A stretch of DNA of 64,000 nucleotides from Sipunculus nudus (GCA_026874595.1 CM049308.1:41712527-41776526), one strand, 5' to 3'; shown: positions 22,498 to 33,775, numbered from the stretch's first letter. Translations and numbers: made by a program. The notes: generated by a model from the letters alone, not told the origin.

Positions 22498-23385
22498 CTA
22501 CTTGTTTAGAACAGCCCCACATTGTTTATTTATTAATCTGACTTCATTTTCTGACATTTTTGTCATCCATGCTCGAGAGGTCTTGTAAGAGTTTTTCCGT
22601 GATGTACCAAGACGACCTGTATCCCTCGGAGCATTAGTGCTCTTAGAAATCCGGTCTTGAACAGAAACTGAAAAGGATATATTGATAAACGAGTATAATT
22701 TCTCAGCATATTTTAATGGTTTATCAGGATACTTTAAGCTTATCCTCTCCGTGGCTAAGATGTTATCCATAATTATTATACATAATAATTTCATCTCTCT
22801 GAACCAGTCACCATTGGACGCTGACGAAATCTGTCCCCTTTCCTTCTTTGAAATATATGTTCCACGAGGGTCTCTGACGTAATGCACGACACGCATATCC
22901 GGGTTTTCTTTCAACATGTCCTCCACAATCGACATCGGTAGTCGCACTGTTTTAGTCACCGCCACCTTTGATAATTTACTCCAGTCATCCATCAAACCAA
23001 CACAAGTCCCTGCTTTTTCTTGTAACGTTTTGACACAATTCCGATGACACTGAACACTCCGGGGTAAGCAAATAGGCAATGTTACATTTTGTAGTTGTTG
23101 TTTTGTTTTCTTGGAGTAGCAATATCGGAATTGGTCAAGTAGTGGTTCGGAAGAGTTACATCCACATTTGCTTATTTTGTAGGTTGCGAGGGATGTGTAC
23201 CAATCAAAGCCAGTGAAATTCGCAATACATTTTCTAAGAGTCCTTGACCAGGCAATGTCTAAACGCACGTTGAATTTGTTGTAGAGAAAATCTAGAGGCA
23301 TCTTACTTGGAGGATTGGAGAGCATTCGAGATAAGTAGTGACGCAAAATCTTCACTTCATACTCCTGTATGTTTCTTTTGTAAAA
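22498..23385 (-). CDS. Carbohydrate sulfotransferase, C-terminal exon
   Basis: This is the 3' exon of a Golgi-type carbohydrate sulfotransferase, which would move sulfate from PAPS to a sugar on a glycoprotein or proteoglycan. The exon starts after a TTTATTTCAG acceptor; its first codons are TTTTACAAA and the frame stays open to the stop at 22498. The key feature is the 3'-phosphate-binding segment RVVHYVRDPRGTYISK, about residues 155-170 counted from the GTG codon at 23355, as in the CHST1-7 families. Several cysteines (CGC, CHRNC) suggest lumenal disulfides. The N-terminal membrane anchor and 5'-PAPS loop are not in this exon; the loop is in the exon at 27.04-27.23 kb. The stop closes the protein at the usual place after the RDPR block. 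The exact sugar acceptor cannot be told. Confidence 0.8.
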   Translation of the reverse strand, partial: FYKRNIQEYEVKILRHYLSRMLSNPPSKMPLDFLYNKFNVRLDIAWSRTLRKCIANFTGFDWYTSLATYKISKCGCNSSEPLLDQFRYCYSKKTKQQLQNVTLPICLPRSVQCHRNCVKTLQEKAGTCVGLMDDWSKLSKVAVTKTVRLPMSIVEDMLKENPDMRVVHYVRDPRGTYISKKERGQISSASNGDWFREMKLLCIIIMDNILATERISLKYPDKPLKYAEKLYSFINISFSVSVQDRISKSTNAPRDTGRLGTSRKNSYKTSRAWMTKMSENEVRLINKQCGAVLNK

Positions 23386-23830
23386 CTGAAATAAAAGTAA
23401 TAAGCATAACCTTCACGCATGAGAAAGCTACTGATTTTTACTCTAAAAGAAACGTCATTACTTGAAAGATTTCGTTCTTACACATGAACACTACCTAACT
23501 TGTATGGGATTGTAAATGATACAATAAGTTGTACAGTGTATAAATTGCAAGGAGTGATGCTTTTCAAATATATTGGGATATGACACAAACAGCATTGTCG
23601 AGATATTCTAAGGTTTTACTTAGGATAGGTAAAAAAACTTGAGAATACAAGGCAGATTTTTATGGAAGCGTATTGCAGCCACCTGGTAAAGCCGACATAT
23701 TATTTCGTACGTAGGACATACTAACTCGTACGTACGACATATTATCTCGCACGTACGACATATTATCTCGTACGTGCGACATTATATCTCGTACGTATGA
23801 CATATTTTCTCGTACGTACGACATAATAAA

Positions 23831-24677
23831 TGTTACGGATCTTATTCACAAACTACACAACAGGCGCAAACTGATAAATGTATGTAAGTATTATATATTG
23901 TTACATTTATTTGTTTATTATACGCAAGATTTTACATAGCTTAACATGTGCTTGAAATTCTGATTCTTGTTAGGCGCAAGCCCTGTGCGTTGCTATGAGA
24001 ACCGCACTTGTTGAACTCTGGTTTGCTCAGAGAGTGGGGACACACTGGGCGTTCGTTGTGTTCTGAAATCTTCGTGTCTGTTCTTTGGAATTTTCCGTGG
24101 CTAGAAGTGTCTTGACTTTGGGCGAAAAAGCTATAAATAGGGGCTGTGTTTAGCGCCAGGATGAAGGAAAAAAGTAGCGGGGCACTAAAAGGTGCAACTT
24201 TCTCGTCAGTCTTTGGACCTACTCCGATAATTGCATAGTTACAGATATTCTACGGACTTTATACAGACTGTTTACAGATTTTATACCGATTGTTTTCAGT
24301 TTGCCATTGGAATTTGAGTTGAACTTCACATCTGAATTACAACAGATTCTCTTCAAGATTTAGTTGGACTATTCACCGGGAGGATTTACTTGAACTGATC
24401 ATGTGGATTATTTGTGCTGAAAGACTCTTGTTGGACTGTGACAGTTATTGTATCCAGAGATCAGAGCCTAGGATCCGGACTCTGGTGATGTACATTTTTA
24501 TTATTTTTATGTCTTAAATAATGTGTAATTTTGTTGATTTAGTGTATTGTAATGTTAGGATTGTTCTAAGAATAAATCATTATTATTGTTAACAAAAACC
24601 ACTGATTTCTTTATTCATTCCCCTAGACATTTCACGCTGCCTCGTCTTGCGGAATCTGATTTTTTATCTCCGTAACA
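23831..24677 (+). mobile_element. Solo LTR, about 847 bp
   Basis: The ends are perfect 9-bp inverted repeats, TGTTACGGA (23831-23839) and TCCGTAACA (24669-24677). A TATA box, CTATAAATAG, lies at 24131-24140 and a polyadenylation signal, AATAAA, at 24571-24576, in the order of U3, R and U5. No internal gag-pol sequence, primer-binding site or second LTR adjoins it, so it is read as a solo LTR formed by recombination. A clean target-site duplication is not seen (ATAAA before, GAAAT after). Class is probably Ty3/Gypsy, by inference. It lies inside the foldback-like element. Confidence 0.7.
24131..24140 (+). promoter_or_regulatory. TATA box of the solo LTR
   Basis: CTATAAATAG, 300 bp from the 5' end of the LTR and about 430 bp before its AATAAA signal. 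It is placed as expected for the LTR promoter; activity is unknown. Confidence 0.6.
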
Positions 24678-24728
24678 GAAATTTATGCTCTTCACGATCA
24701 CGTGATCTGTTATTATTATTATTATTTT

Positions 24729-24730
<2 letters not shown>

Positions 24731-24788
<58 letters not shown>
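24731..24788. repeat. (TA)n microsatellite
   Basis: TA tract just after the solo LTR, following (ATT)n at 24712-24727. The overlapping minus-strand frames (YIYIYI) are artefacts. Confidence 0.9.
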
Positions 24789-24790
<2 letters not shown>

Positions 24791-25750
24791 TCCACCTCTC
24801 CTTGCAAACCGCAAGAACACCGTTGAAAAGAACGCACACAGATATGTATATACATGTATATATACATATTTATTTATAAATACTTTATATTAAAATGCTA
24901 TTCGATTTTTCATTGTTTCTTGTGTCTAGGTTTCTGAAATATTTCAAGGAAGCGAAAAAATTCAAATCGATGTCTCCCTGTCATTTACAGAACTTTCATT
25001 TTTAGATAGGTTATTAAATTCTTGTTGCAGCGTATGGTGGTCAGATCGGTCCAATATGCGGATAAGTACAAGATATTATATGTGGTACATGTACGTGTAA
25101 TTCTCCCTACTGTAAACGGCATGAAGTTCAACATATGGGATCAAGCACTTCGTTTCATAATTTATGTAGGAATCATGAACCTCTCCTTATGGGCATCTGT
25201 GTATCACAGGCACCTTTATATTGACACTTAAGGTTCATATTCATTTGTAATAATATGTGCATTGTCTCACGTTATTAACTCATTTTGGCTGAATACGAAA
25301 GTTGTCCAGCAAATCCATGTCGGCACACGCGCTTAATATCTCCTGTTCACCGGTTTTTATACGTTGTTATGATTATGTGATTGAGTAAACAAAACATGAC
25401 CTTGTGACAAGAGGAAAGATCTTTTCTCTGGCACATGCGAAAATTATAAAAAAAGAGAAGAAACATGAAAAGAGAAACACCCCGAGAAGGTGTGAAACTT
25501 TATTCGTGAAGTTTGCCTTTGTTTTTTTTGGTCGTTGATCGCGCCCTGGGCAAGCATTTTTCCACTTGCGTGCAGGGGTAGGCAAATGGTTTTGGAACGA
25601 AAAATTGACAGATACCGTAATATTTTAAGGAGACTACAGTGTATTTCATGTAAACGTAATATACGTGGTATGTTAAATATAAACAGGGTCCGTTAGAAAC
25701 CACTTTTCGTGGATATTAAACTCTCTTTCAATCGGCTCTCTCTCACACAC

Positions 25751-25753
<3 letters not shown>

Positions 25754-25797
<44 letters not shown>
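25754..25797. repeat. (TA)n microsatellite
   Basis: TA tract inside the foldback-like element, next to CTCTCTCACACACATT. Confidence 0.9.
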
Positions 25798-25800
<3 letters not shown>

Positions 25801-26160
25801 AATAATCTATTAAAAACGATAATACATGTAAAAATGCAATCCTGTTGGGAGATATACGAAGCTTGCCCCGGGCACGATCAAAGACGAAAAACAAACACAG
25901 GGCTCACGCCACCTGGTGATGGTAAAGCCCAACCTAACAAATCAAGGTTTTAAAGCTTCTCTGGCTGTTTATTCTTTCATGTTTCTTCTCTTTTTGATAA
26001 ATGTCGCGTGTGCGTGTGTTAACACTAAACAGACACACACCGGCTATGTCGTCCGTACGAGATAATATGTCGTACGTTCGAGATAATATGTCATACGTAT
26101 GAGATAAATAATTATTTTCTTTTACCAGGTGGCAATAAGACGCTTCCGTAGAATTTTATC

Positions 26161-27040
26161 CAAGCATAGGATGTAAAATTAAACAATACTTGTTACAAAC
26201 AGTCGAAAGAATGACAAAAACATTTTACATATCATGTTTGGAATCAGGTGCTCTATAAAGCTAGTCCTTAGATTGTATAAATAAAAATCACATAAAAACA
26301 GGAAATTTGATCAAACCAAAATTTTTTGTTCAAACGATATAGTTGTTTATGGATCCGATAATACACCAGAAGTGTCAGAAGTATATTTTAAGAACAAGGA
26401 CCTTAACAAAACATTAGTTTGTAAAACGTTCGTCCTTTTCACTGATGTCCGGTCAGAAACCTAAATAAGAATAGCGAAACTAATTATAGTGACCCTTTTT
26501 CACGACGTCCTTACATAAATATATATGAAAACTACCTGAAACTTAATTTTCAAAATTACCAAAAAAAGAGGTTATGATTCCCCTGTGTATTTATTTGTTC
26601 ATCGTTTTGTTTGCAGGATTCTTAGCAGGATTTTGCTGAAATCCCTGAACCTTTATCTACGAATTTTGAAGTGGAATCTGACTTGGACAGCAGATGTTCC
26701 TGTTTTGTTAGATTAGGGTTCAAGATAAATGGGCGGATCAGATGGGATTGCTTTGCCTGGTCATAAACAGCTTAATTACTTTAGCAGCTGTCCGCTAACC
26801 ATTTAAGACGCTAAAGGGTCAGGGCTTTGAAACAGGCGTGCGTATGATATACACGATGATTTTTGGTGCGGTTCAATATGAAGTGAATCGTTCGGCCATG
26901 GCGGGAGTATAAGCTCTGCTGAGCGCCCTCTTTTTTATAATGTGGTGATCGTTTGGATGCAATTTGATGGCCAACTTAGTTACATTGAGTTCCAGGTCAC
27001 AACATACATGTATATTGAATTTGCTGAAATATATACTTAC
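26161..27040. other. Sulfotransferase intron, right part
   Basis: No exon with sulfotransferase character was found here, though a small missing exon could be present and unrecognised. No repeat was identified. Confidence 0.4.
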
Positions 27041-27231
27041 CCTTTACTGTCTTCACCAAAGTATATGTCAACTGGATGTAATGACTTCGTGAATCCGTAG
27101 GCGTGATGCAGTGTGCCTGATACTGGCTCAAACCAGTAACTTGCCTCCGGATTTGAACTGAATAAAGACCCCAAGAACGATGACCCACTGCGCTGGTATG
27201 ATAAAAAAATTAATTTTTCTTGGGGAGACAA
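27041..27231 (-). CDS. Carbohydrate sulfotransferase, exon with the PAPS loop
   Basis: This encodes KLIFLSYQRSGSSFLGSLF, a match to the 5'-phosphosulfate-binding loop (x-R-S-G-S-S-F-L) of carbohydrate sulfotransferases, followed by NPEASYWFEPVSG, the conserved region after the loop. It ends at AAAGG before GTAAGT, a strong donor (GT at 27040-27039), leaving phase 2. The next recognised exon (23385) starts in phase 0, so one small exon of length 3n+1 is probably missing between them, or the gene is broken. The 5' limit is uncertain: the frame is open a little further upstream (to about 27260) and the initiator and membrane anchor are not visible. Together with the downstream exon it spans at least 4.7 kb. 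Confidence 0.75.
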
Positions 27232-27305
27232 CCTCCTACAGTCGGATGTCTTCGGTTTCAGTCAATCTTGATAGCATCCGCAAAAGGTGACATTTAAATT
27301 ATATA

Positions 27306-27306
27306 A

Positions 27307-27358
<52 letters not shown>
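27306..27358. repeat. (TA)n(TG)n microsatellite
   Basis: TA tract then TG tract (27339-27358), just upstream of the PAPS-loop exon. Confidence 0.9.
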
Positions 27359-27359
<1 letters not shown>

Positions 27360-27360
27360 A

Positions 27361-29030
27361 GACAAAATAAGTTTAGTTATATTTAACACTACACATGTTC
27401 ACAATTTACGAATAAGTTAAACAGTGTATGTGAAAGAATTACAAGAAAAATTAAAACACACAATTTGCTAAAATCAGCGTACCCGTATATTTTCCTTCTG
27501 ACATTAATGTCTTACAATGCTTTCACATGAACATTATAATTTCCGTCTACTTATACAATACGTTGTCTACGCCCAGTCATTCCTTTTTGCCTTTCCATCT
27601 GTGCCTGTTTTTATCCTAAGATTTGACATAAATGTTAGGATTAAAGGCCTAATCGTTCGAGTTAAATATTTTAAATATCTAAAAATATTTCTGAAACGCC
27701 AATAAACACTGGCTAATAAACTGACATATGTCTATGAGCTGTTCATAACCATGTTAGGGTGCTCTATCGCGTATGCACGGAAATAGAAAGTCTTGGTACC
27801 AATTAAGGTGTGAAGCTATGGCTGACAAAGACACGTGCACGCGTTTCAAATATATATAACAAAGCCCAAGACGGGGCAAGATCAGCTAGGATGGCATTTC
27901 GCTTTGTTTCATTTTACTCTTGGCAATCGGGTGTACACTGAAGGGTCGCTTGTTCCTTGGATCTACCGGAATAAGTTGCTGTATTTGTCGACTGGCTGTA
28001 GATTACTAAGTTGTAGACTGAGTTTACAAAAAACCTACAGCTATAGAGCACTGTTGTTATTGAAGACGCGGGCATAAACAAAGTGTGTAGCCGAAGTATT
28101 TTCCGAAGACGCTCCAAAAGAAATGTTTGTCTCAATTCTGTATATTGCAGGGCGGAGCGCCTTGTACATGTACTCATAAACGCACCGGGAGTGTCATATA
28201 GTACCAAATTAAGTTGGAAATATTATTATGTTTTTATATATTGTTTGTGCAAAAGGTATACGCCACCAAACTTATTTGAAAACGAAAAGCAAACAGAACC
28301 TTCACTATATGCGTGAGTTACCTTTCAATAAAAAATGAAAAGAAAATAGCACTAAGGTTTCTAACATCACAGCTCTTCTAAACTTTCTCCCTATGAAGAT
28401 CTGCATGTTTATTGCATACAAACTGAAATAAAAAGAAATATATTTAATCACATAATGTAGCTGAGACTGATGTATACACATGGTTATTAAATATATAAAA
28501 TTTTTGTAATAAATCTTAAAAACAAAGCCTCTCGCCTATTTTACCTCTGTCCATTACGGAATATGGATTATTTCTTGGTTTTCGTGTCTTTTATTGCTTG
28601 TGGCTCATAATTCAATTCCTGTTAAGATGCATATCCTTGTGAAAAATTCCCTTGGAAGAAATCATGCTCATTCATTAGAATGCACTGCGTAACGACTTAG
28701 GGTGATGAGTTGAACTGCGAAAGAGCAGAGTTGATCTGCGAAAAAGCAAACTAGAAATTTACACTTAGAGAGTGCAGATCTCCGCTAAGGCTCCTTATTT
28801 CGCGCATATGGCATTAAAAGAAATGCAGTTTTTTCCTTTAAAAATTGCTGGATCCAGCTGGTGATCCGACATGTGCAGCCTCAGATCACCTCTACACAAG
28901 GATTAAAACAAGGCTTAAAACAACTTTTCAATCTTGCTACTTGGCCGCTTCCACTCTTGCTTTAGAGCATGAGTTAAAGCTTTATTTAGCGGTCATTATA
29001 GCATTACTTAGGCTGATAGGCAGTCAAAGT
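27361..29030. other. Non-coding, nothing recognised
   Basis: Short frames on both strands overlap each other (for example around 27.9-28.3 kb) and none shows a domain. The 5' part of the sulfotransferase gene (membrane anchor exon) may lie here, but I could not identify it. Confidence 0.4.
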
Positions 29031-29163
29031 TGTAATGTATTTGCATGAAAAACAAGATGGACTGGGAGCGCGATTGCGCATGCGTAGCTTTATTACAACA
29101 TCCGGTACCTGGCATCTACACAGGCTACATATTCAGTTTCGTACATTTGTTTTGTACATCACA
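29031..29163 (-). mobile_element. 3' LTR of the minus-strand Gypsy element, 133 bp
   Basis: Read on the minus strand the repeat begins TGTGATGTAC (29163 down) and ends ATACATTACA (29031), an inverted TG..CA pair. It holds AATAAA (in GTTGTAATAAAGCTACG, minus). It is directly preceded, on the minus strand, by the purine run AAAGAAAGGGGA (29175-29164), which is the expected polypurine tract. The LTR is short but of a size seen in some Ty3/Gypsy families. The matching 5' LTR was not found near 33.8 kb. Confidence 0.65.
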
Positions 29164-29175
29164 TCCCCTTTCTTT
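29164..29175 (-). other. Polypurine tract of the minus-strand Gypsy element
   Basis: AAAGAAAGGGGA on the minus strand, touching the start of the 133-bp LTR. This is the plus-strand priming site in LTR elements. It decides the LTR boundary. Confidence 0.6.
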
Positions 29176-29525
29176 AAAAAACATATTGACCATACTATAT
29201 TAAATAAACTGTGTTAACATGTTCAGTGGTGTTGTTGCACTTGGTTTGACGATTACCGATAGATTCATTATTATATCATAAACTATTTTTAGTTATCATT
29301 AAAATTTTAAGGATATTACTGGTTTCTACATTGGCAGGTATATATTAAGAAGTGACTATTGGATTATAAAAATGCAGTCACCAAAGATATTTTAAAAGTA
29401 ACCATATCAGTACGTTAGCAACAAGAACAATAATAATATAACAACCATGACAATAATCTTTCTACTCACTATATCACCTATAGATTACCTTATCTCTCAC
29501 TATGTTCAATATTCATCATCATATC

Positions 29526-30440
29526 TCACAGGTCTTTAACTTTTCTACCAAACCTGGACATTTTACCATCTCTTGGTGTATCCACTCCATTTAACAGATT
29601 TGAGTTCTCTACTTCAACTCTAGCCTCATCTTCTATTTCTCTCACATGTTTCTCCACTTTACCATTATTTTGTACATTTCTTTCTCTCTCTCTATTCTCT
29701 CTAACTGGTCCTGGAATCCTACTCTCAAGCTTATCATGACCAAGAGGTCTAATAACCTTATCTAGTATATTTCCTTCTTTAGAATACATCTTTGCTGTCT
29801 TTCTAATTACATTTCTGTTCCTTCTAATTACTGACCCATCATTTATCACCAAAATGTATGAACGTGGTTCCACAGCTTTACCCTGAACAGTACCCAGCTT
29901 TCATTCATTGTCCTTCAAAACTCTAACAACTGCCAATAACACATCTAATTCTCTTGTACCTCTGTCATTATATTTCTTCTGTTTAGCTTGCTTCTTCAGT
30001 AAGCCTTTTTGTGCTAAAACATGATCTGGCAAATTTAGCTTAAACAGATTCTGTGACATTGGTAATTGTGTTCCTAACCTTCTTCCCATTGACAGCTGTG
30101 CTGGGGAATATCCAATACCCTCTAATCTGTTGTTCTATAATCTTTTAATGCATAACATGGATCTGCTGATTTCTGAATCAAATGATTCACCGTTTGCACC
30201 ATTCTCTCAGCCTGTCCTTTGGACCTTGGATAGATAGGGCTACTAGTTGTATGTTTAAATTGCCATTTCTTTAAGAATTTTCTGAATTCAGTACAAAAAT
30301 ATTGTGGACCATTATCTGAGACAAGTTCCAAAGGTATACCATGCCTAGCAAATACAGATTTATGACCATTTATCACTGTTTCTGCTCTAATATCATGTTT
30401 AAATCCATATATCTCTGGAAATTTGTATAATAATCTACAA
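29526..30440 (-). pseudogene. Ty3/Gypsy integrase, C-terminal part (broken)
   Basis: The minus-strand frame at 30376-30122 encodes HGIPLELVSDNGPQYFCTEF and, further on, HTTSSPIYPRSKGQAERMVQ. This is the second half of a retroviral-type integrase core (SDNGPQ Asp and the QAER Glu of the DDE triad). It continues, after a break at about 30120, in 30089-29901 (GTQLPMSQ, LKKQAKQKKYNDRGTRELD) and 29873-29526 (EPRSYILVINDGSVIRRNRN), the C-terminal region with its SH3-like part. At least two frame changes separate the pieces. The zinc-binding N-terminal part lies further upstream (to about 31.1 kb) in badly decayed form. It would have joined element cDNA to host DNA; it cannot be made from this copy. 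Confidence 0.8.
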
Positions 30441-31121
30441 TCAGTATATTATGCTGTCCTTGATACTCAAACATGTCTGATGGCCAGTTCTGCCATGGAC
30501 CATCAGGAATGTCATGTGATATCATTGGTTCTCTCTCTTTCATGTTTCTACTAGTCTGACAAATACCGGTGTTGGCTATAGTTTCCTCTATCTGATTTCA
30601 CATTCCGGGCCAATATAGTGCTTCGCGAGCCCGTTTCTTACATTTTACAATTTCTAAATGTGATTCATGAATTCTTGACAACCTGTCTGTTCTCAAACTT
30701 ACTGGTACAATCACTCTCACCTTTAAACAAAACTCCATCAACCTCACTTATCTCAATACTAAAATTACAATATGCTCTACACTCTTCTGGACAATCTCGT
30801 TTATTTTCAGGCCAGCCATTAATAGCGTGGTAACTCAACTTTCCTAGAGTTCTGTTATCACTGATAGCTTCTTTAAATTCCTGAAATTTCTCTCCACTTA
30901 ATGGTGGTTGTTCTTAAATCAGAAACACTTCTACTGTAGCTTCAAGTTCAATACCGCTTTTTTGCAGGTACGCTCTACTGCTCTGACCCTTTTCTATACT
31001 TCACATCTAACCAGAAGGTTGCAATGACATCAGCATTAGTAGTCTAATAGGAGTTCTATGTAAAGGTTTCTTAAATATCGCCTCCAAGGGCTTATGGTTT
31101 GTCTAAACCGTGATTTCTAAG

Positions 31122-31420
31122 TCATAAATCCTTCCAACAACCATATACAATGGCCAAAAGTAATTTTTCTAGTTGAGCATAATTTTGATCGCTAGTGGTC
31201 AAAGCTCTAGAGGCATATACTGCTGGCCTCCCTTCTTGAATAAGTGTGACCCCTAGCCTTTTCGAGCTTGCATATACTGATAAAGTCACTGGCTTATCAC
31301 CATCATAATATGCAAGTACTGGAACAGTGAATAATGTATTAAGTAGTTCCTTAGATGCCTGTTCTTGACGGTAATCCCAAAACCATGCTACATCTTTCAC
31401 AAGCAATTCACGCAAGGGCT
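31122..31420 (-). pseudogene. Ty3/Gypsy RNase H region (broken)
   Basis: The frame encodes AWFWDYRQEQASKELLNTLF, then PVLAYYDGDKPVTLSVYASS, KRLGVTLIQEGRPAVYASRA, LTTSDQNYAQLEKLLLAIVY. This is the tether and RNase H start of Ty3/Gypsy pol. The usual catalytic aspartate in the VDAS-type motif reads VYAS here, so a key acidic residue is probably lost. The frame stops within the domain. Confidence 0.75.
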
Positions 31421-31549
31421 CAGTTGTCTGTGAGAGGTTTTGTATAAACTTGTAGAAATAATTTATTATCCCTAAGAACCTCTGTAAGCTCTGAACATCA
31501 TCAGGTCTTGGTATCTCTAAAACAGCCCGGACCTTTTCTGGGTCAATCT

Positions 31550-32100
31550 TTAAACCTTCTGATGTGACTTTATGTCCCAGGAAGCTAACTTGATTTTAGC
31601 TTTGTTGAGTTCGAGGTTACTATCTCTAATTATCTCGAGAACTTTACACAATCGTTTATCATGTTCATCCTCACAACTGCCCCATATTGATATATCATCC
31701 ATCATAACCTCAACTCCATCTTCACCTTCAAAGAGACTGGACATTTTAGCTTGGAATTATTCTTGAATACTGTTTTTCTCAAAAATTGCTCTTAAGAATC
31801 TATATCTTCCAAAAGGAGTGTTAAAGGTACAATATTTTCATCAAGCTTTAACTGCCATACCCTGCTTTTGCATCCAAAACTGTGAAATATTAAGCTCCTT
31901 TCAAGTTTGGCATAATCTTTTTCAGTGATTTCATTGGGTGATGTTCCCTTAAGATTGCCTTATTTAGATCACGTGGATCGAAACAAACTCAAATTTTTCC
32001 GTTTGGCTTCAGTAGAGTAACTAAACTGTTAACCCATTTTGTAGGTTCTGTTTATCTATCTATAACATTTAATCTCCCCATTCTGTCTTTGTCCTGTATT
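31550..32100 (-). pseudogene. Ty3/Gypsy reverse transcriptase region (broken)
   Basis: EVMMDDISIWGSCEDEHDKR carries the YxDD-type motif as MMDD, followed by the expected NLELNKAKIKL segment. Upstream (to about 32.1 kb) scattered RT motifs can be made out in shifting frames on the minus strand, for example the PKPNGKI-like text near 32000. Several stops and frameshifts separate the parts. Confidence 0.7.
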
Positions 32101-32232
32101 AGCTTTTCTTTTATTGCAACAGGTACGTTTCTTGTTGAATGTTTGACACAATGAACATCCTTTAATTTTAAAGTTACTTCTCCCTCTAAGCAATAAATGT
32201 CGCCAAATACATCTGCATATCTCTGTAGTACA

Positions 32233-32720
32233 TCATCTTCTGTAAACCCTTAAAAATGACCTTTCATGACTTTGTTTACTGTGTTGGCTTTGCTTCTTTG
32301 ATGCTACAGACTCCCGGACTCGGGCATTTCTGTTTCTACCTTTATTATGATTTCCATCCAGAGAAACTGCATGGACTTTCTTTACTACCTTATGTTCTTC
32401 CTCACAAGTATCAGCACTTAAACAGTTGGCGTTTGTATTTACAATACAAAATGTAACTAAATGTGCAAGACCTTTATATTCAAAGAGTAGGGTTGTCTGA
32501 CCTATTGGCTTGATTCTCTTACCTGTAATGTCTACAAGTTTTGATTTACATTTAGTCAAGTGACCCGGCTTACCTAACCGTTCGTACTCTGTTATTGACA
32601 TCACATTACACCAGTATCAATATGGCATTGTGCATGTACATTATTAATTGATACTATGATTTCAGTTAAACGCCGCCGCCGCCTACGTTTCCGGAGAACT
32701 CCTCCGTAACCACTAAGCAG
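32233..32720 (-). pseudogene. Ty3/Gypsy protease region
   Basis: The upstream frame (32972-32601) ends in SINNVHAQCHIDTG, the catalytic DTG of a retropepsin. The next frame (32604-32233) carries on with NVMSITEYERLGKPGHLTKC and LVDITGKRIKPIGQTTLLFE, the body of the protease. A one-step frame change sits just after DTG. The stretch before about 32.7 kb belongs to an inserted repeat. Confidence 0.75.
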
Positions 32721-33340
32721 AATATTTTTTAAATTGGGAATTATGATCAGGTCACATGTGAACTGCTGCGCCCTCATTTTTGGTTGACCGCTGACCTTTA
32801 CTCTCTGCCCAGCGTCCATTTGTGCGTCTGTTTCAACACATAAACCCACGTATCTCAGGAACCGTTTGACCGATCGGGTTGAAAGCTCTTGGCTTTTTTG
32901 TTTGTAGCTCTTGGATAGCTTTATATTATACAACTGGTGGCGCCAGAAAATTAGAAAATAGAAAATTTGCAAGTATATAGATCTTACTTAGCTCTTTATC
33001 AATGGCAAAACTGGTGGCGCCACCTGCAACCATTTTTGCACAGCGTCCGGCTGATTGTCTGCCGTGGGATAAAATCGCTCATATCTCGGCAGTGGTTTGG
33101 CTTATCTATCTTAAACTTTGCAATTGTATACAACTTGGATAACTTTCTTGATTTTGTGGCAGGTGTCGCCACCTACATACACTTTTCGGCTGCAGACATC
33201 CATACTAATATGCAACATACCTCTCTCTATTTCCCCTTGCCTTTCAATCCATGCCTCGCTTCACCCGTCCCACTCTGGTTTCGACGGATACACGTAGTCG
33301 CTTGTCGACTACCCGTATTCTAGTTTTCAATTCCAATAAT
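32720..33340. repeat. Core-repeat insertion between gag and protease of the Gypsy element
   Basis: It contains the dispersed motif CTGGTGGCGCCA at 32934 and 33009 and a variant GGCAGGTGTCGCCACCTAC at 33160-33178. Between these are ATATCTCGG-AGTGGTTTG and CGTCCATTTGTGCGTCTG-type blocks. These match the array at 33.8-34.8 kb and interrupt the element between the gag zinc-knuckle region and protease. The plus-strand frame of 118 codons across it is not a gene. Confidence 0.55.
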
Positions 33341-33378
33341 CATGAGTTTACAGAGTCTGTATGCTTGGAATAAGTCTT

Positions 33379-33775
33379 TTAATTAACATTAAATTGTTCA
33401 TGTGGCTGTTCCTGAACCACAGCTGCAAACACGGGATTTGTCTCTGTATATTTACTATGACTGTAATCACCACTATCATCTTCATACACTGGATAACTTC
33501 GGCCTCGACCCCTGGATCTGCCAGTCACAACTGCATTACCACTGCTTGGCATCCGTCTCGACTTGGCATGATCTCTAGGTTCTCTGCGCATCTAGCCTCT
33601 ATCATTATTATTAATGGGTCCTTGTGCAACATTAGCAAGTTAAGCATGAGATGCACCTCTCCGAGCTCTAGATCTGACAGCAGTTCACAGACTCGAAATG
33701 ATTGAGTTTGTTACAGAAGTTGCATCATTGGCCTATTGCTGGACACACTCTGAATGGATGAATTTGTATCGCCAG
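33379..33775 (-). pseudogene. Ty3/Gypsy gag C-terminus with zinc knuckle (broken)
   Basis: On the minus strand, text at about 33755-33690 reads CNFCNKLNHFESVN followed by C, a CX2CX4H-type zinc knuckle of gag nucleocapsid. It is followed, after stops, by a basic stretch (SRRMPSSGNAVVTGRSRGRG, 33591-33379) as found between gag and protease in this group. No upstream capsid sequence is recognisable, so the 5' end of the element seems lost. Confidence 0.55.

Larger units (their letters stand above)
23654..26160. mobile_element. Foldback-like element with (CGTACGTACG) sub-terminal arrays, in the sulfotransferase intron
   Basis: Imperfect inverted ends: GGAAGCGTATTGCAGCCACC then TGGTAAA at 23664-23690, and in reverse complement GGAAGCGTCTTATTGCCACC then TGGTAAAA at about 26125-26152. 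Inside the left end are about six 21-bp units of the form CGTACGTACGACATATTATCT (23708-23830). Inside the right end are about three units in the opposite orientation (26048-26105). The core holds a solo LTR and two TA microsatellites. No transposase is present. The terminal logic (inverted ends plus inverted short-unit arrays) is the same as in the 6.6-7.45 kb element. Confidence 0.65.

Noticed and set aside
23708-23830. CRISPR-like array (regular short repeats)
   Set aside because: Eukaryotic context, no unique spacers, units are self-complementary and tandem; the same applies to 4985-5240 and 49305-49560.
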